Shown: positions 9,443-18,330, numbered from the stretch's first letter. The stretch: DNA of 64,000 nt from Chloroflexota bacterium (GCA_026389845.1 JAPLHB010000187.1:1-64000); one strand, 5' to 3'. Notes: a model not told the origin generated them from the letters alone. A program made the numbers and translations.

Positions 9443-10753
9443 TCAAGCCGACGCATACTGATAGGCTGGTTGCTCAAGCTCGATTCCTCTTTGCTGCAAT
9501 CTTGCTCGGGCGAGCGGCAACGGAACACCAAACCCCTTAACTAAGCTGATCAGTTGCTCCTCGCTTGGAGCCCATTCGCTGACCCAGGCAAGGCGATCCA
9601 GTTGCTGGTAACCTCTCTGCAGAGTCTTTGCGAAGCGCAACCGCTCATCGGCGAAGTAGTCGAGCAGAGTCTGCTTGCCACTGACCAGCCCAGGATGCTG
9701 TTCACCGTAGATGGCAATGATCGAATCAATCAATCCAGGCAGAAATGCGGGAGAGGCGATCTCCAGTATCTCCTGTTGTGTCAATACACCCCTAACGAGT
9801 AGCTTCACAATGCGTGACCGTCCACCTTTACCGGGAGGAGGCGCTCCATCAGCGACAAGGAAAAGCAAAGCTCTCACATAGTCACAGATGATTTCTTGAG
9901 ACCTCTCGGCCCAGCTATTAGAACCTACACCATTACAGAACTCTCTCACCTTGTCCAAGAGTGGCCTCATGCAATCAATCTCGAAAACCGAGGCCTTGCC
10001 TTGCGCGATCATAGCGACTCTTTCTGTACCAATCACAGTTTCATTAAAAGGTCTGTCCATCAATCGCAAAGTGCTGGTTTTCTCGTTCAGTTCAGCAAAG
10101 ATAAAAAGCGAGTTGGCAAATTCAACAAACCTGCCACAGCGACACCCTGGTCGGCAACTCGCACCACAACCAAAAGCTTCTCCACGGTCAAAAAACACTT
10201 CGGTATTAGGCCCGCACTTTCGAATGGATTCGCGACCGTCTATGCCACCACCTTGCAACCAGAAGTTGTCCTCCGGACCCAACGCCACAATTTGCTCTTC
10301 CGAAAGACCTATTTGCCTCCAGATTTGACAGGTCTCCATATCCGGTGGGAATTCATGATCTCCTTTGACGCCTCCATTAAAATACGTGATACTTAGACAG
10401 TTCGGTGCGATTTTTAGAACACCCGTGATCAAATGCCACATACGCTGTATAGTTTCTGCTTTGCTATTCCTTGCAAACGTAAAGGCGCCAGGCATTTCAA
10501 ACAGGCTTAAATGAACATTGCTACTGCCAATTCTGTCCAGATCGAAGTGTCTGAAGCACTTCTGTTGCAGTACATAAGAGCCATCCCCAACATCCCCCAA
10601 CTTGTCCAGAGCTGTCTCGACCTGGACGAGGCCAGCGCTCATAACAAAGGTCATCGGAATAGAAGGATCTAACAATGAAGCAGTCGGCAAAGGCCGATAC
10701 CCGATGCTCTGATAATAACTGGCGAATCTTGCACTGATGTCGAAGGAGTTCAT
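9443..10753 (-). CDS. Alanyl-tRNA-synthetase-like protein, catalytic core only
   Basis: A 436-residue homologue of the class II catalytic core of alanyl-tRNA synthetase. Visible are IGYRPLPTASLLDPSIP, the motif-2 region KCFRHFDLDRIG ... LFEMPGAFTF with R68, DNFW, the CRPGCRCGRFVEFANSLFIF block and motif 3 IGTERVAMIAQG. The editing domain and the C-terminal domain of the roughly 870-residue housekeeping enzyme are absent. A start at 10753 is preferred because GCGAGGG precedes it and the family N-terminus begins there; GTG 10786 and ATG 10777 are alternatives. It is the first gene of the GAF-kinase-HD operon, 50 bases before the six-GAF gene. It could aminoacylate something other than tRNA, or bind an amino acid or tRNA as a sensor. 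That it is not the housekeeping enzyme is inferred from length and context. Confidence 0.8.
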   Translation of the reverse strand: MNSFDISARFASYYQSIGYRPLPTASLLDPSIPMTFVMSAGLVQVETALDKLGDVGDGSYVLQQKCFRHFDLDRIGSSNVHLSLFEMPGAFTFARNSKAETIQRMWHLITGVLKIAPNCLSITYFNGGVKGDHEFPPDMETCQIWRQIGLSEEQIVALGPEDNFWLQGGGIDGRESIRKCGPNTEVFFDRGEAFGCGASCRPGCRCGRFVEFANSLFIFAELNEKTSTLRLMDRPFNETVIGTERVAMIAQGKASVFEIDCMRPLLDKVREFCNGVGSNSWAERSQEIICDYVRALLFLVADGAPPPGKGGRSRIVKLLVRGVLTQQEILEIASPAFLPGLIDSIIAIYGEQHPGLVSGKQTLLDYFADERLRFAKTLQRGYQQLDRLAWVSEWAPSEEQLISLVKGFGVPLPLARARLQQRGIELEQPAYQYASA

Positions 10754-11157
10754 CCAGTCCCTCGCTGCTATTTGCATGAAACTCACCGTGTTCCTGGAAA
10801 AACGACGCAGGCGTTCCGAAAGCCTTCATCGCTGGATCCGCAATGCAGATTTGCCAATTCGAGGCCGCGATTACCGGGTTGAGAAACCGTTGCACGTAGA
10901 TCAACCGAGAGAAAGGCACCACAGCAACACCAACACAAGGCCATAGCCATGGATTTCAAGAACTGGAGACATGGGAGAAGAAAGCCCACTACTCTGCTCG
11001 GCCAATCAAGCAGCAGATAGTGACGCCGAGGAAACAACAAGTACGGGAAGGCAGCAATCGTCATTGATACCTACTCCGATAGACCAAGAAGGCTCCGCTA
11101 CGATCGGCGTGCGAACAGATGTTCTATACCAAAATCTATTGCCATCTTGATTGCACA
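10754..11157 (-). other. Long untranslated leader of the sensor operon
   Basis: About 400 bases lie between the candidate promoter at 11158-11186 and the AlaRS-like start. Several frames of 90-130 codons cross it on the minus strand, but none has a ribosome site or recognisable protein. A frame through 10922-10760 reads somewhat protein-like and could be a remnant. No riboswitch or T-box could be identified by eye. Confidence 0.35.
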
Positions 11158-11186
11158 AGTATACTAAAGGAATAGCTGATTGGCAA
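11158..11186 (-). promoter_or_regulatory. Candidate sigma70 promoter of the sensor operon
   Basis: On the minus strand TTGCCA (11186-11181) and TATACT (11163-11158) are separated by exactly 17 bases. It points at the AlaRS-like gene and is the only good promoter pair seen in the gap before it. Confidence 0.5.
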
Positions 11187-11328
11187 ATTCCGAGATAGCG
11201 CGCATTTGCCTTTTGTCCAGCAACGAAACGCTGGAACACCGCAGTTCGTGTGCTTGTTTTCCCTTGTCTATTCTGCCCACGAGCTGTAGGGCGCAACTCT
11301 CAAGCGATTCGGATTTTGTCCTTGCTCC

Positions 11329-13710
11329 CTACCCCCTCTTCACCACCACCCCCGTCACGTCATCCCCCCACTCCCGCCCCCCGGCCCACCCCGTCACCGC
11401 CTCCACCACCGCGCGGAGCAGATCCTCCGCGCTCGCGCCGCCGTTCGCGGCGACCACGGCCCGCAGCCGCTCGTCGCCAAACGGCTCCCCCGCGGCGTTC
11501 TCCGCCTCCGTCACCCCGTCCGTGTAGGACACCAGCGCGTCGCCGTGCTCCAGGTTGAGGCGTTCTTCCTTCAACTGGATCTCTTCGAAAGCGCCCAGGA
11601 CGATGCCGCGGAGGGCCAGCTCGGTCACTGCGCCGGTCGCGGCGTGATACCAGAGCGGCCGGGTGTGCCCGGCGTTGGCGTAGATCAGGCGGCCGGTCTC
11701 CAGCTCCAACGCGGCATAGACCGCGCTGATGAAGGTGTCGGCGTGGCTGTCTTTCAGGATCAGCGTGTTGGAGCGCATCAGGGCCGACGCGGGGCCGCGG
11801 CCGGCCAACGCCACGGTGCGAATGATGGTGCGGCTGAGGGCCATGAACAGCGCCGCGCCCACGCCGTGATCGGCCACGTCCGCGATCACCAGACCCAGCC
11901 GCGCCGGCTTGCCCGGCAGGTCGTAGAAGTCGTAGAAGTCGCCGCCGACCGAGCGCGCGGGCTGGTAGTACGCGACGACCTGCCAGCCGGGCGCCTCGGG
12001 ACAGCATTTCGGCAACATGCTGAGCTGAATCTGCCGGCCGACCTCCAGCTCCTGCTCCAATCGCTGCCGGGCGACCTCCTCGCGGTGGAGCCGGGCGTTG
12101 TCAATCGCGACGGCTGCGTGCGCGGCAAACGCCTTGAGCAGCTCGGTCTCGGCAGGCCCGATGGGGTGCGTCGCCAAATCAGCAGCGCGGGCTGCCGCGT
12201 CCGCCACCGGCGGCGCGGGAGCCGCCTCGGCTGGCTTTCCGGATAGACCGTAGGTGTAGAGGTTGATCGTGCCGAACGCGCGGTCGCGGCTGATGAGCGG
12301 CACCGCGACCATGCTGTGCAGCCCCAGGCGGACGATGGGCGCGCCGGCCGCGCCGGGGAGGGCCGTCAGGTCAGGCTCAGTGCGCGGGACGCGGGTCATC
12401 ACCGCCTGACCCGTGATGCTGTCCATGCCCAGTCGTTGGCCGCGGTAGACGGGATCAGCCAGGCTGCTCTGGAGGACGGTCAGGCTGGCCTGGTCGGGAT
12501 GGTATTCCCAGATCGTCATCTCGGCGCCGGGGAAGAGAGCCTGCACGTCGGTCAGGATGCGCGCCAGCACCGCATCCAGGTCGAGGGTCGAGCTGACCGC
12601 CAGGCTGCTGGAGCGCAGCTTTTCCAGCTCGTCGACGCGGCGGGCCAGCGCCTCGTCGGTGCGCCGGAGCAACTGCATGTTGTACACGGCGATGGCGACC
12701 TGGTCGCTGAACGCCGCCAGACTGCGTTTGTGCTCCTCGGTCAGCTTGAGCCTGGAGGCTTCGGCATAGCCAAGCTCCAGGGTGCCCAGCCCGGCGCCGG
12801 CCGCCTGCAACGGCAGAAAGACGCGCGCATATTTGTGCAGCGCAAAGCGATCCACCAGGGCCTTGTCCTGCGGATCGTCAATGCCGCGGGCGGCCGTCAG
12901 GCGTCTTTCCCGCAGGGCGACGACTGCCGGATGCCGGCCTGCCAGCGCGAAGCGCGCCACCGGCCGCCACTCCTCGCTCCACGGCCGGCCCACGCCCGCG
13001 GCCATCTCGATCATCGTGTCGCCTGCCAGGTAGAGCGCCGCGTAGTCGCAGCCGAGCGCCTGGGCCACCGCCTCCAGGACGCGGCCGAGGGTGGGCTGCA
13101 TCGTGCTGGCGCTCAACACCGCCTGGCCGATCGTCCGGTAGGCCGCGCGTACCATCACGTTCTCCATCGCGTTTGCGGCGTGCTGCAGGAAGTGGAGCAG
13201 ATCGAGCAGCCCGGCGGGCGATTCGTGCGGATCACGGCCGCGTGCGTAGCGTTCCACGCAGGCAATGCCGATGGGCCTTGCCTGTGCGGTGAGCGCCACG
13301 ACCAGCCGCGCCTCGTCGGCCGTGCCGCGCAGCGCGTAATTGCCGTAGCGGAAGGTCTGCGCCTCGACGCATTCGGGGTCGTAGAGGTCAACCGATACCG
13401 AAGCATCCTGAGCGGAGTCCCGTGTAGTTTGCGAGACGGAGTCGAAGGATGCCGAAGCGCCCGATGGCTGCTCCACAGGCTTCTTCGACTCCGCTGCGGC
13501 TCCGCTTTGCGAAGCATCCCTTTGGGACAGAATGCCTGCTCCGCTCGTGGTATTCGGGTAGGTCAACTCCAACCGCCCCTGCGCCGGGTTCGCCAGATAG
13601 ATGCGCACGTCGGCGTGGCCGAAGCCGAGCCGCAGCCCGCTCGCCACGATTTCGCACGCCTTTTCGAGCGAATCGGTCGCGTAGATAGACTGGACGATGG
13701 CTTCGAGCAA
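11329..13710 (-). CDS. Multi-GAF SpoIIE-type protein phosphatase (probable 3' part of a broken gene)
   Basis: A 793-codon frame with GAF-like domains (about residues 1-175, 190-345 and 365-550), a coiled linker (EVARQRLEQELEVGRQIQLSML) and a PP2C/SpoIIE phosphatase domain over the last 230 residues. The metal-site motifs GGDFYDFYDL and DVADHGVGAALFM, plus GHTRPLWY and WGDDVTGVV, are intact. The only start in frame is a weak TTG at 13710, inside sequence that reads as the continuation of the ATPase gene upstream in another frame. I infer that both were one ATPase-GAF-SpoIIE protein, divided by the heptamer array at 13734-13898. A second repeat (13402-13536) is translated in frame near residue 80. 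Anti-anti-sigma control is the usual role of such phosphatases. Confidence 0.75.
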   Translation of the reverse strand: MLEAIVQSIYATDSLEKACEIVASGLRLGFGHADVRIYLANPAQGRLELTYPNTTSGAGILSQRDASQSGAAAESKKPVEQPSGASASFDSVSQTTRDSAQDASVSVDLYDPECVEAQTFRYGNYALRGTADEARLVVALTAQARPIGIACVERYARGRDPHESPAGLLDLLHFLQHAANAMENVMVRAAYRTIGQAVLSASTMQPTLGRVLEAVAQALGCDYAALYLAGDTMIEMAAGVGRPWSEEWRPVARFALAGRHPAVVALRERRLTAARGIDDPQDKALVDRFALHKYARVFLPLQAAGAGLGTLELGYAEASRLKLTEEHKRSLAAFSDQVAIAVYNMQLLRRTDEALARRVDELEKLRSSSLAVSSTLDLDAVLARILTDVQALFPGAEMTIWEYHPDQASLTVLQSSLADPVYRGQRLGMDSITGQAVMTRVPRTEPDLTALPGAAGAPIVRLGLHSMVAVPLISRDRAFGTINLYTYGLSGKPAEAAPAPPVADAAARAADLATHPIGPAETELLKAFAAHAAVAIDNARLHREEVARQRLEQELEVGRQIQLSMLPKCCPEAPGWQVVAYYQPARSVGGDFYDFYDLPGKPARLGLVIADVADHGVGAALFMALSRTIIRTVALAGRGPASALMRSNTLILKDSHADTFISAVYAALELETGRLIYANAGHTRPLWYHAATGAVTELALRGIVLGAFEEIQLKEERLNLEHGDALVSYTDGVTEAENAAGEPFGDERLRAVVAANGGASAEDLLRAVVEAVTGWAGGREWGDDVTGVVVKRG
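13402..13536. repeat. Dispersed palindrome (family 2) inserted in frame in a coding region
   Basis: A 135-base element beginning AGCATCCTGAGCGGA and containing GTCGAAGGATGC arms. The copy at 25226-25346 has the same ends. Its length is 45 codons, so the phosphatase frame is kept and it adds a Ser/Ala/Gln-rich stretch between two GAF segments. Confidence 0.7.
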
Positions 13711-15035
13711 TTGCGGCCGCGCGCCGGTTGTGGGAGATTGGGTATCAGGTATTGGATATTGGGTATTGGATGGTGGAGGTGGGATGTTGGCAGTCGGGAG
13801 TTGGGAGCTGGAAACTGGCTGATCGCTGATAGCTGACGGCTGATTGCTGATAGCAGGCTCCGCACCCTGCGATTTGCGATTTGCGATTTGCTATCTGCTT
13901 CCAGCCGCGGCGCGAGATACTCGATCGCCTCATTCCAGCGGCCAGCGATGCGCAGGACGTGGGCCACGCGCTCGGTGGTGAAGTGGCGGGCCAGGGCGTG
14001 CCGGTAGGCCTGGTTTTTGAGGGAGTAGACGCCTTCCGCGAGCACGGCCGCGCCGGAAAGCTGCAGGCGGTCGGTGCCGGTGCGGGTGATCGCCTGGCGC
14101 GAGCGAGTGCGCGGCAGGCCGCCGTGATCGAGCAGGTGGAGCACGTCCAGCATCGTGTCCGGGTCCTCTTCGATCATACGAATCGCCTCGCGAATCGGCG
14201 GCAACTCCTGATCGGCCAGCCACAGGCAATCCGCGACGCGCTCCACGACCGTCTGGGTCACGACCGGGCGGCGATAACCCTGCGCCATCTCCGCGCTCCA
14301 TGCGCACAGCCGCGCCACCAGATAGCGGTCGCCGCCGGCCCAGGCGACGATTCGTTCTAACGCCTTCGGTGAAACGCCGTAGCCGTGCGCCTCGATTGTC
14401 GCCTGCGCCAGCGCGACTGTCTGTTCCGGGGTCAGCGGCAGGGCCACGACGGGTCTGGCGATATTGAAAGGCGACGTAGGCCCGGTCGAGAGGCCCACCA
14501 GGTTCATGCTGCCGGTGACCACAGCCACCAGTTGGGCCGGCGCGTCCGCGTCCCGCTCCATATACGCCGAGCGCAACGCCAGCAGCAGGCTGTGGATCAG
14601 GTCAGGGGGGAGCGCCTGCAGGTGATCCACCAGCAGCGCCAGGTGGCGATGGCTGACGTTGGCGCAGGCCAACAGAAAGTTCTGGAAGGCGCGCGGGGTG
14701 GGGACGCGCTCCAGCACCGCGATGCTCTCGTCGCCGAGCGTCTGGGCGATCTGCACGGCCAGGCTGGTGAAGAAGGTCGCATCGTCGTCCGAGCGGGTCT
14801 GCCAGAGGTCCACGTAGAGGGGCCGATAGCGGCCGGTGGCTGCCAGCACGTCCGCCACGTCGCGCAGCACCGCGGTCTTCTCGCTCAACGGCGGCCCCAG
14901 CAGGGCGACGCACTCGTGGGCCAGGAGATGCCGCGCCACGGTCTGGATGCGGGTGTCATCCCGCACCCGCACCTTCTTGAAAGGTGAGTCACCCTCGTAA
15001 GGAACGATTTGCCAACCGGGGGTACTACTGGTCAT
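13563..15035 (-). pseudogene. STAND/AAA-type ATPase module, 5' part of a disrupted ATPase-GAF-SpoIIE gene
   Basis: Codons 1-385 encode a P-loop ATPase. GPPLSEKTAVL is a degenerate P-loop, HLALLVDHLQALPPD a Walker-B-like strand, and a helical/winged C-terminal region ends at WNEAIEYLAPRLEA. Beyond about 13900 the frame reads through a heptamer array (QLSAISRQLSAIS, HPIPNIQYLIPN). It then translates the phosphatase gene out of frame, ending in an Arg/Ser-rich tail typical of wrong-frame reading. An intact protein would be about 1250 residues with the ATPase regulating the phosphatase. The start follows GTGAGGC at 15035; an adjacent ATG is at 15038. If a sequencing error lies in the array, the gene could be intact. 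Confidence 0.7.
13734..13898. repeat. Heptameric tandem array (drifting 7-bp units)
   Basis: From 13734 the sequence divides into 7-base units such as GGTATTG, GATATTG, GGTATTG, GGAGTTG, GGAGCTG, five GCTGATN units (13818-13852) and three GATTTGC units (13871-13891). An 18-base interruption sits at 13853-13870. Each unit differs slightly from the last. The array separates the ATPase and phosphatase frames, which are out of register. Confidence 0.85.
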
Positions 15036-15072
15036 CATGCCTCACCCATACGCCCAAGAATCGCACAGGCTG

Positions 15073-15204
15073 TCACTCTGAGCGGGTCGGTCCCGTGAAT
15101 TGCGTCGCGGCGTGATACCAGCGAAGAGTCCTGCGACAAGGGGGAGATTCTTCGCTGGGGTCTCGCCGTCGCGAGAGTTCAGGGGTAGACCCGCTCAGAA
15201 TGAC
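15073..15204. repeat. MITE-like palindrome, family 1 copy a
   Basis: Imperfect 132-base palindrome: TCACTCTGAGCGGGTC at the left, CAGCGAAGA and CTTCGCTGG around the centre, and CCCGCTCAGAATGACA at the right. It fills the gap between two ATPase genes and ends four bases from the stop codon of the second. Confidence 0.85.
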
Positions 15205-15208
15205 AGGT

Positions 15209-16750
15209 CTACCAAATTCCTTCCTGCTGGATCTTCTTGAACAAATAATCCAGATCATAATTCTCCCGCAGCATCCGCGGGAACATCGGCGTGGTAAAGC
15301 GATAGAGCGGCCCGCGGGCAGTGAAGGTGCCCGCCAGCTCCAGGTTCCGGCAGGCGTGACTCAGATCCGAAAGGGGGAACTGGATGCCCCGCTTCTCCAG
15401 GACTTCGTCAATCGCCTGGACGCTGAAGGGGTGGTCGGATTCGTGATCGGTCATCACCGCAAACACCATGGCTTTTTCGAGGTTCGTGGTGTTGTCCATG
15501 AAGGTGCTCAGGACGAACGCGCGAAAATCCTCACTGCCGTAGACGTCGAACAGGCTCTCCGGGGAGACGATGCGCGAACCCTGGCGATCCAGCCGCTCCA
15601 CCAGGATGCTGCAATAAAACTGGATCAGGTTCGGCTGCCCCGCGGTCTCGTCGAAGATGCGGTTGATCACTTCGTTGCCCCGCTCGAAGCGAACGCCGAG
15701 CTTCTCCAGCGGGCCGATCACCATCGCGGCGGTCTGTTCGCGGCTGAACTCCTTCAGGCGCACCGGTCGAGCGAAGTTGTAGAGCGGCGAGTCCAGGTCA
15801 CTGAACGCGGCCATCACCTCGCGGAAACCACCGACAACGTAGCGCGAATGTCCCACGTTGGAAGAAGCGCGCAGCGCGTTGAGCAGAGTGTCGTCCTCGT
15901 GGTGCCAGGTCAGCACCTTGTCGAACTCGTCCAGGAAGAAGATCAGCGGGCCGCCGTAACGCTGCGACATGCGATCGAGAAAGTCCGGGAAGAAGATCGG
16001 GAACTGTTTGGACGACAGACGGGGCAGCTCCTGTGGACGCAATTTGCGCACGACCTCCTGGACGAAGCATGCGGGTGACGTGATGGCGCTGCAATCCATG
16101 AAGATGAGGCGTTGGGCCGCGCAGTCGTCGCCGCCTTCCTGAGCCTGTTCCTTGAGCTGGCGCTCGATTTCACGCATCAGCGAAGTCTTGCCGATGCGCC
16201 GGATGCCCATGATGGCAAAGTTGCTGTCGCTGCCTTGCAAGATGCGCCGGATCTCGAACTCGCGGCCGAAGAAGCGCGAGCCGGTCACCGGTTTGCTGGT
16301 CTCGTAGGGCGCCAGCAGCGAAAGATCGAGCTGCGCGCTCAGCCGCTCCAACAGTTCGGCCGTGGGCCGCCGCGATTCGCGGACCGCCTGCTGCGCCGTG
16401 CCGTCGAAGACGATCACGGGGATAAAAGCCGTCTTGAGGTGCGCCCGCAGCTCGTCGCCCGGGCCCTGGATCAGCACGATGGAGTTGCGCTCGGCCAGGC
16501 TGCGCGTCCGCACCACGTCGGCCAGGCTTTGCGCCAGCTCCCGCGGACGCAACGTCGCCAGATCCCCTTCGCCGACCGCGATGACCGGCGTGCGGTCGGT
16601 GAAGCGCAGCTTCCATGAGGAGAGATCCACGAAGTAGAGGTGGAAACCGAGCACCTCTTCGTGAAGCCGAACCGGGTAGTTGAGGTCACATTCCAGGTAT
16701 TGCAGGAAATCGGGCATCTCCTGTCGCCAGGAGGGTTTCGCAGGGTTCAT
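15209..16750 (-). CDS. AAA/ORC-like ATPase with winged-helix C-terminus
   Basis: A 513-residue protein. The N-terminal 160 residues are a receptor-like region of unknown function. A P-loop ATPase then begins at RFFGREFEIRRIL, with Walker A GIRRIGKTSLM, Walker B LIFFLDEFDKVL and a sensor segment YVVGGFREVMAAF. The last 150 residues contain helical repeats and a winged-helix-like end (HACRNLELAGTFTARG). FGRExEI-type ATPases of this kind occur in prokaryotic signalling and conflict systems as regulatory switches. The start at 16750 has AGGAG ten bases upstream. Repeats flank the gene on both sides. It shares orientation and ATPase type with the neighbouring ATPase-phosphatase, so a joint role is possible but unproven. 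Confidence 0.7.
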   Translation of the reverse strand: MNPAKPSWRQEMPDFLQYLECDLNYPVRLHEEVLGFHLYFVDLSSWKLRFTDRTPVIAVGEGDLATLRPRELAQSLADVVRTRSLAERNSIVLIQGPGDELRAHLKTAFIPVIVFDGTAQQAVRESRRPTAELLERLSAQLDLSLLAPYETSKPVTGSRFFGREFEIRRILQGSDSNFAIMGIRRIGKTSLMREIERQLKEQAQEGGDDCAAQRLIFMDCSAITSPACFVQEVVRKLRPQELPRLSSKQFPIFFPDFLDRMSQRYGGPLIFFLDEFDKVLTWHHEDDTLLNALRASSNVGHSRYVVGGFREVMAAFSDLDSPLYNFARPVRLKEFSREQTAAMVIGPLEKLGVRFERGNEVINRIFDETAGQPNLIQFYCSILVERLDRQGSRIVSPESLFDVYGSEDFRAFVLSTFMDNTTNLEKAMVFAVMTDHESDHPFSVQAIDEVLEKRGIQFPLSDLSHACRNLELAGTFTARGPLYRFTTPMFPRMLRENYDLDYLFKKIQQEGIW

Positions 16751-16782
16751 AATGAACGCGCTCCTGTCGTCATCACACGTCG

Positions 16783-16910
16783 TCATTCTGAGCGGGTCTA
16801 CCCCTAACATCTCGCGACGGCGAAAAATCAGCGAAGAATCTCTCTGCCACAGACCCTTCGCTGGTGTCGCGCTGCACGCAATTCACGAGACCGATCCGCT
16901 CAGGGTGACA
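16783..16910. repeat. MITE-like palindrome, family 1 copy b
   Basis: A 128-base copy of the shared core: TCATTCTGAGCGGGTC ... CAGCGAAGAATCTC ... CTTCGCTGG ... CCGCTCAGGGTGACA. It separates the ATPase and aminopeptidase genes and may act as a bidirectional hairpin. Confidence 0.85.
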
Positions 16911-16918
16911 AACATCCA

Positions 16919-18274
16919 TCATGCTCGCACCACGCCATACTGGTGCATGATCCAAATCAACGCGGGCAACGTCACCCGCTCCAGCCCGGCCTTTTCTGCA
17001 TCGGCGAGCAGACAATCCTTGGCGACCATCCCCCCGCCCTCCGGCAGCAGGTCGTACAACCTGGCGGCCAGCCGTGAAGTCGGCTCGACGCCGACCGGGG
17101 TGCTATCCCACCGGCCGCGGCCCGCGTTCCACCGGCAAATCAGGCGGTCGTGATCGCGTTCAGCGCGCATGGCGCTGCGGCCGACGCCCGTCACGCCCAC
17201 CCACCAGGGTTGCGGGACGGCCACCCGGCGCTGATCCAGCCGCCAATCGGCCTCGGCCATGCGCCACTGGCCCGCCTCCAGCAACGGCCGGCCGTCTACG
17301 CGGACCGTCGGCCGCTCCACCACCAGATCGCAATGAATGGCCGAATCCACGCTGCCGCCCAAGCTGGCGCTGTGGCCCAGGGCCACGTGCAGCGTATCGG
17401 TCTTCTTCGTATCGGCCAATTGGATGCCGGTCAGCTCGCGCACCGCGGGGTTCAGCCCGAAGCCGACCTCGGCCAGGTTGGTCCAGCCGGCGTCGCCGCA
17501 CTCGCGGGCGTAGACGATCTGCGTCTCGTGGAGGTGCCGGCCGGCCGGGCCGCTTTTCGGTTCTACCCCAGCAAGATACCCTCCGCGGAAAGTCAGGATC
17601 AGCTCATCGCCCGGCGCCAGGATACGCCCGGGCAGCGCGCCATTGATCGCGATCTTGCCGTCGCCGCCCTGGGGCACGATGAACGTCTCACCGGGCGGCA
17701 CATTGGCCCACGCGCCATCGGGGATGATGCCGTCGCTCATCACCGGCGGGTGATCCCAGGCGCCGACCGGAATGACCAGCCGGCACTCGCGGCCCTGGCT
17801 GTCGGTCGTGATGATCTCCATCCGCCGGCCCAGGATCAACGCCAGGGCCAACTGCCGGCACCGTTCGCCGATCAGCCCGTAGTCGGTGTCGGCCTTGCGC
17901 AGGATGTCCAACGTCAGGCCCGGCGCATGCGCCAGCTTCGTGCGCCGGCTCCAGCCGGTGCGAAGCACGCGCAACCGGTAGGGCAGGTGCTCGGGCCGGT
18001 CCGAGAGGCAGCTCAACACGGCGTCGGTCTCGCGAATCGCGGCCTCGACGGGCAACGGCAGACCATCGGCCGCGGCCCCGTCTCCCTGCAGGGCGCGCGG
18101 GACGAAGACGATCGAGGTCGCGATCTCGAGGTCGGCCGCGGCCTGCGCCACGAATTCAGCCACGACGATCGAATTGCCGTCGGCGAAGATGAGCAGACTC
18201 TGTTTCTCTCGGAGGCCCAGGCTGCGCGTCAGAACGTTGTGGGCGGCTCGCTTCAGGCTATCTGCGTTAGACAA
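16919..18274 (-). CDS. M29-like (AmpS/aminopeptidase T-type) metallopeptidase
   Basis: A 451-residue protein resembling thermophilic M29 aminopeptidases. It has GETFIVPQGG, a central NLAEVGFGLNP, and the C-terminal TLHVALGHSASLGG ... AIHCDL ... VDGRPLLEAG, which carry the metal ligands in this family. Residues after about 350 form an extra domain of unknown role. The TTG start at 18274 is preferred: GGAG lies seven bases upstream and a promoter just before it. An ATG at 18304 has no ribosome site, and longer frames are translated repeat sequence. The substrate is unknown; peptide hydrolysis is a family inference. Confidence 0.65.
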   Translation of the reverse strand: MSNADSLKRAAHNVLTRSLGLREKQSLLIFADGNSIVVAEFVAQAAADLEIATSIVFVPRALQGDGAAADGLPLPVEAAIRETDAVLSCLSDRPEHLPYRLRVLRTGWSRRTKLAHAPGLTLDILRKADTDYGLIGERCRQLALALILGRRMEIITTDSQGRECRLVIPVGAWDHPPVMSDGIIPDGAWANVPPGETFIVPQGGDGKIAINGALPGRILAPGDELILTFRGGYLAGVEPKSGPAGRHLHETQIVYARECGDAGWTNLAEVGFGLNPAVRELTGIQLADTKKTDTLHVALGHSASLGGSVDSAIHCDLVVERPTVRVDGRPLLEAGQWRMAEADWRLDQRRVAVPQPWWVGVTGVGRSAMRAERDHDRLICRWNAGRGRWDSTPVGVEPTSRLAARLYDLLPEGGGMVAKDCLLADAEKAGLERVTLPALIWIMHQYGVVRA

Positions 18275-18302
18275 TCCGTTTCTCCAAGGGGTGATATGCG
18301 CC

Positions 18303-18330
18303 ATTGTACCACAAAACTCACTATTGTCAC
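18303..18330 (-). promoter_or_regulatory. Candidate promoter partly formed by the end of a repeat
   Basis: Minus-strand GTGACA (18330-18325) and TACAAT (18308-18303) are 16 bases apart, upstream of the M29-like gene. The -35 element is the terminal TGACA of repeat copy c, so the repeat appears to supply half of the promoter. Confidence 0.4.

Noticed and set aside
10521-10922. Minus-strand frame overlapping the AlaRS-like start
   Set aside because: Its first half looks mildly protein-like, but it has no recognisable domain and then overlaps the well supported AlaRS-like frame.
10754-11157. T-box or other amino-acid riboswitch in the leader of the AlaRS-like operon
   Set aside because: No specifier stem, T-box bulge sequence or terminator hairpin was found by eye; a covariance-model search would be decisive.
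12316-13836. A 506-codon open frame on the plus strand opposite the phosphatase gene
   Set aside because: Its sequence is Gln/Arg/Ala/Gly-rich antisense reading of a GC-rich gene; the minus-strand frame contains clear GAF and SpoIIE motifs.
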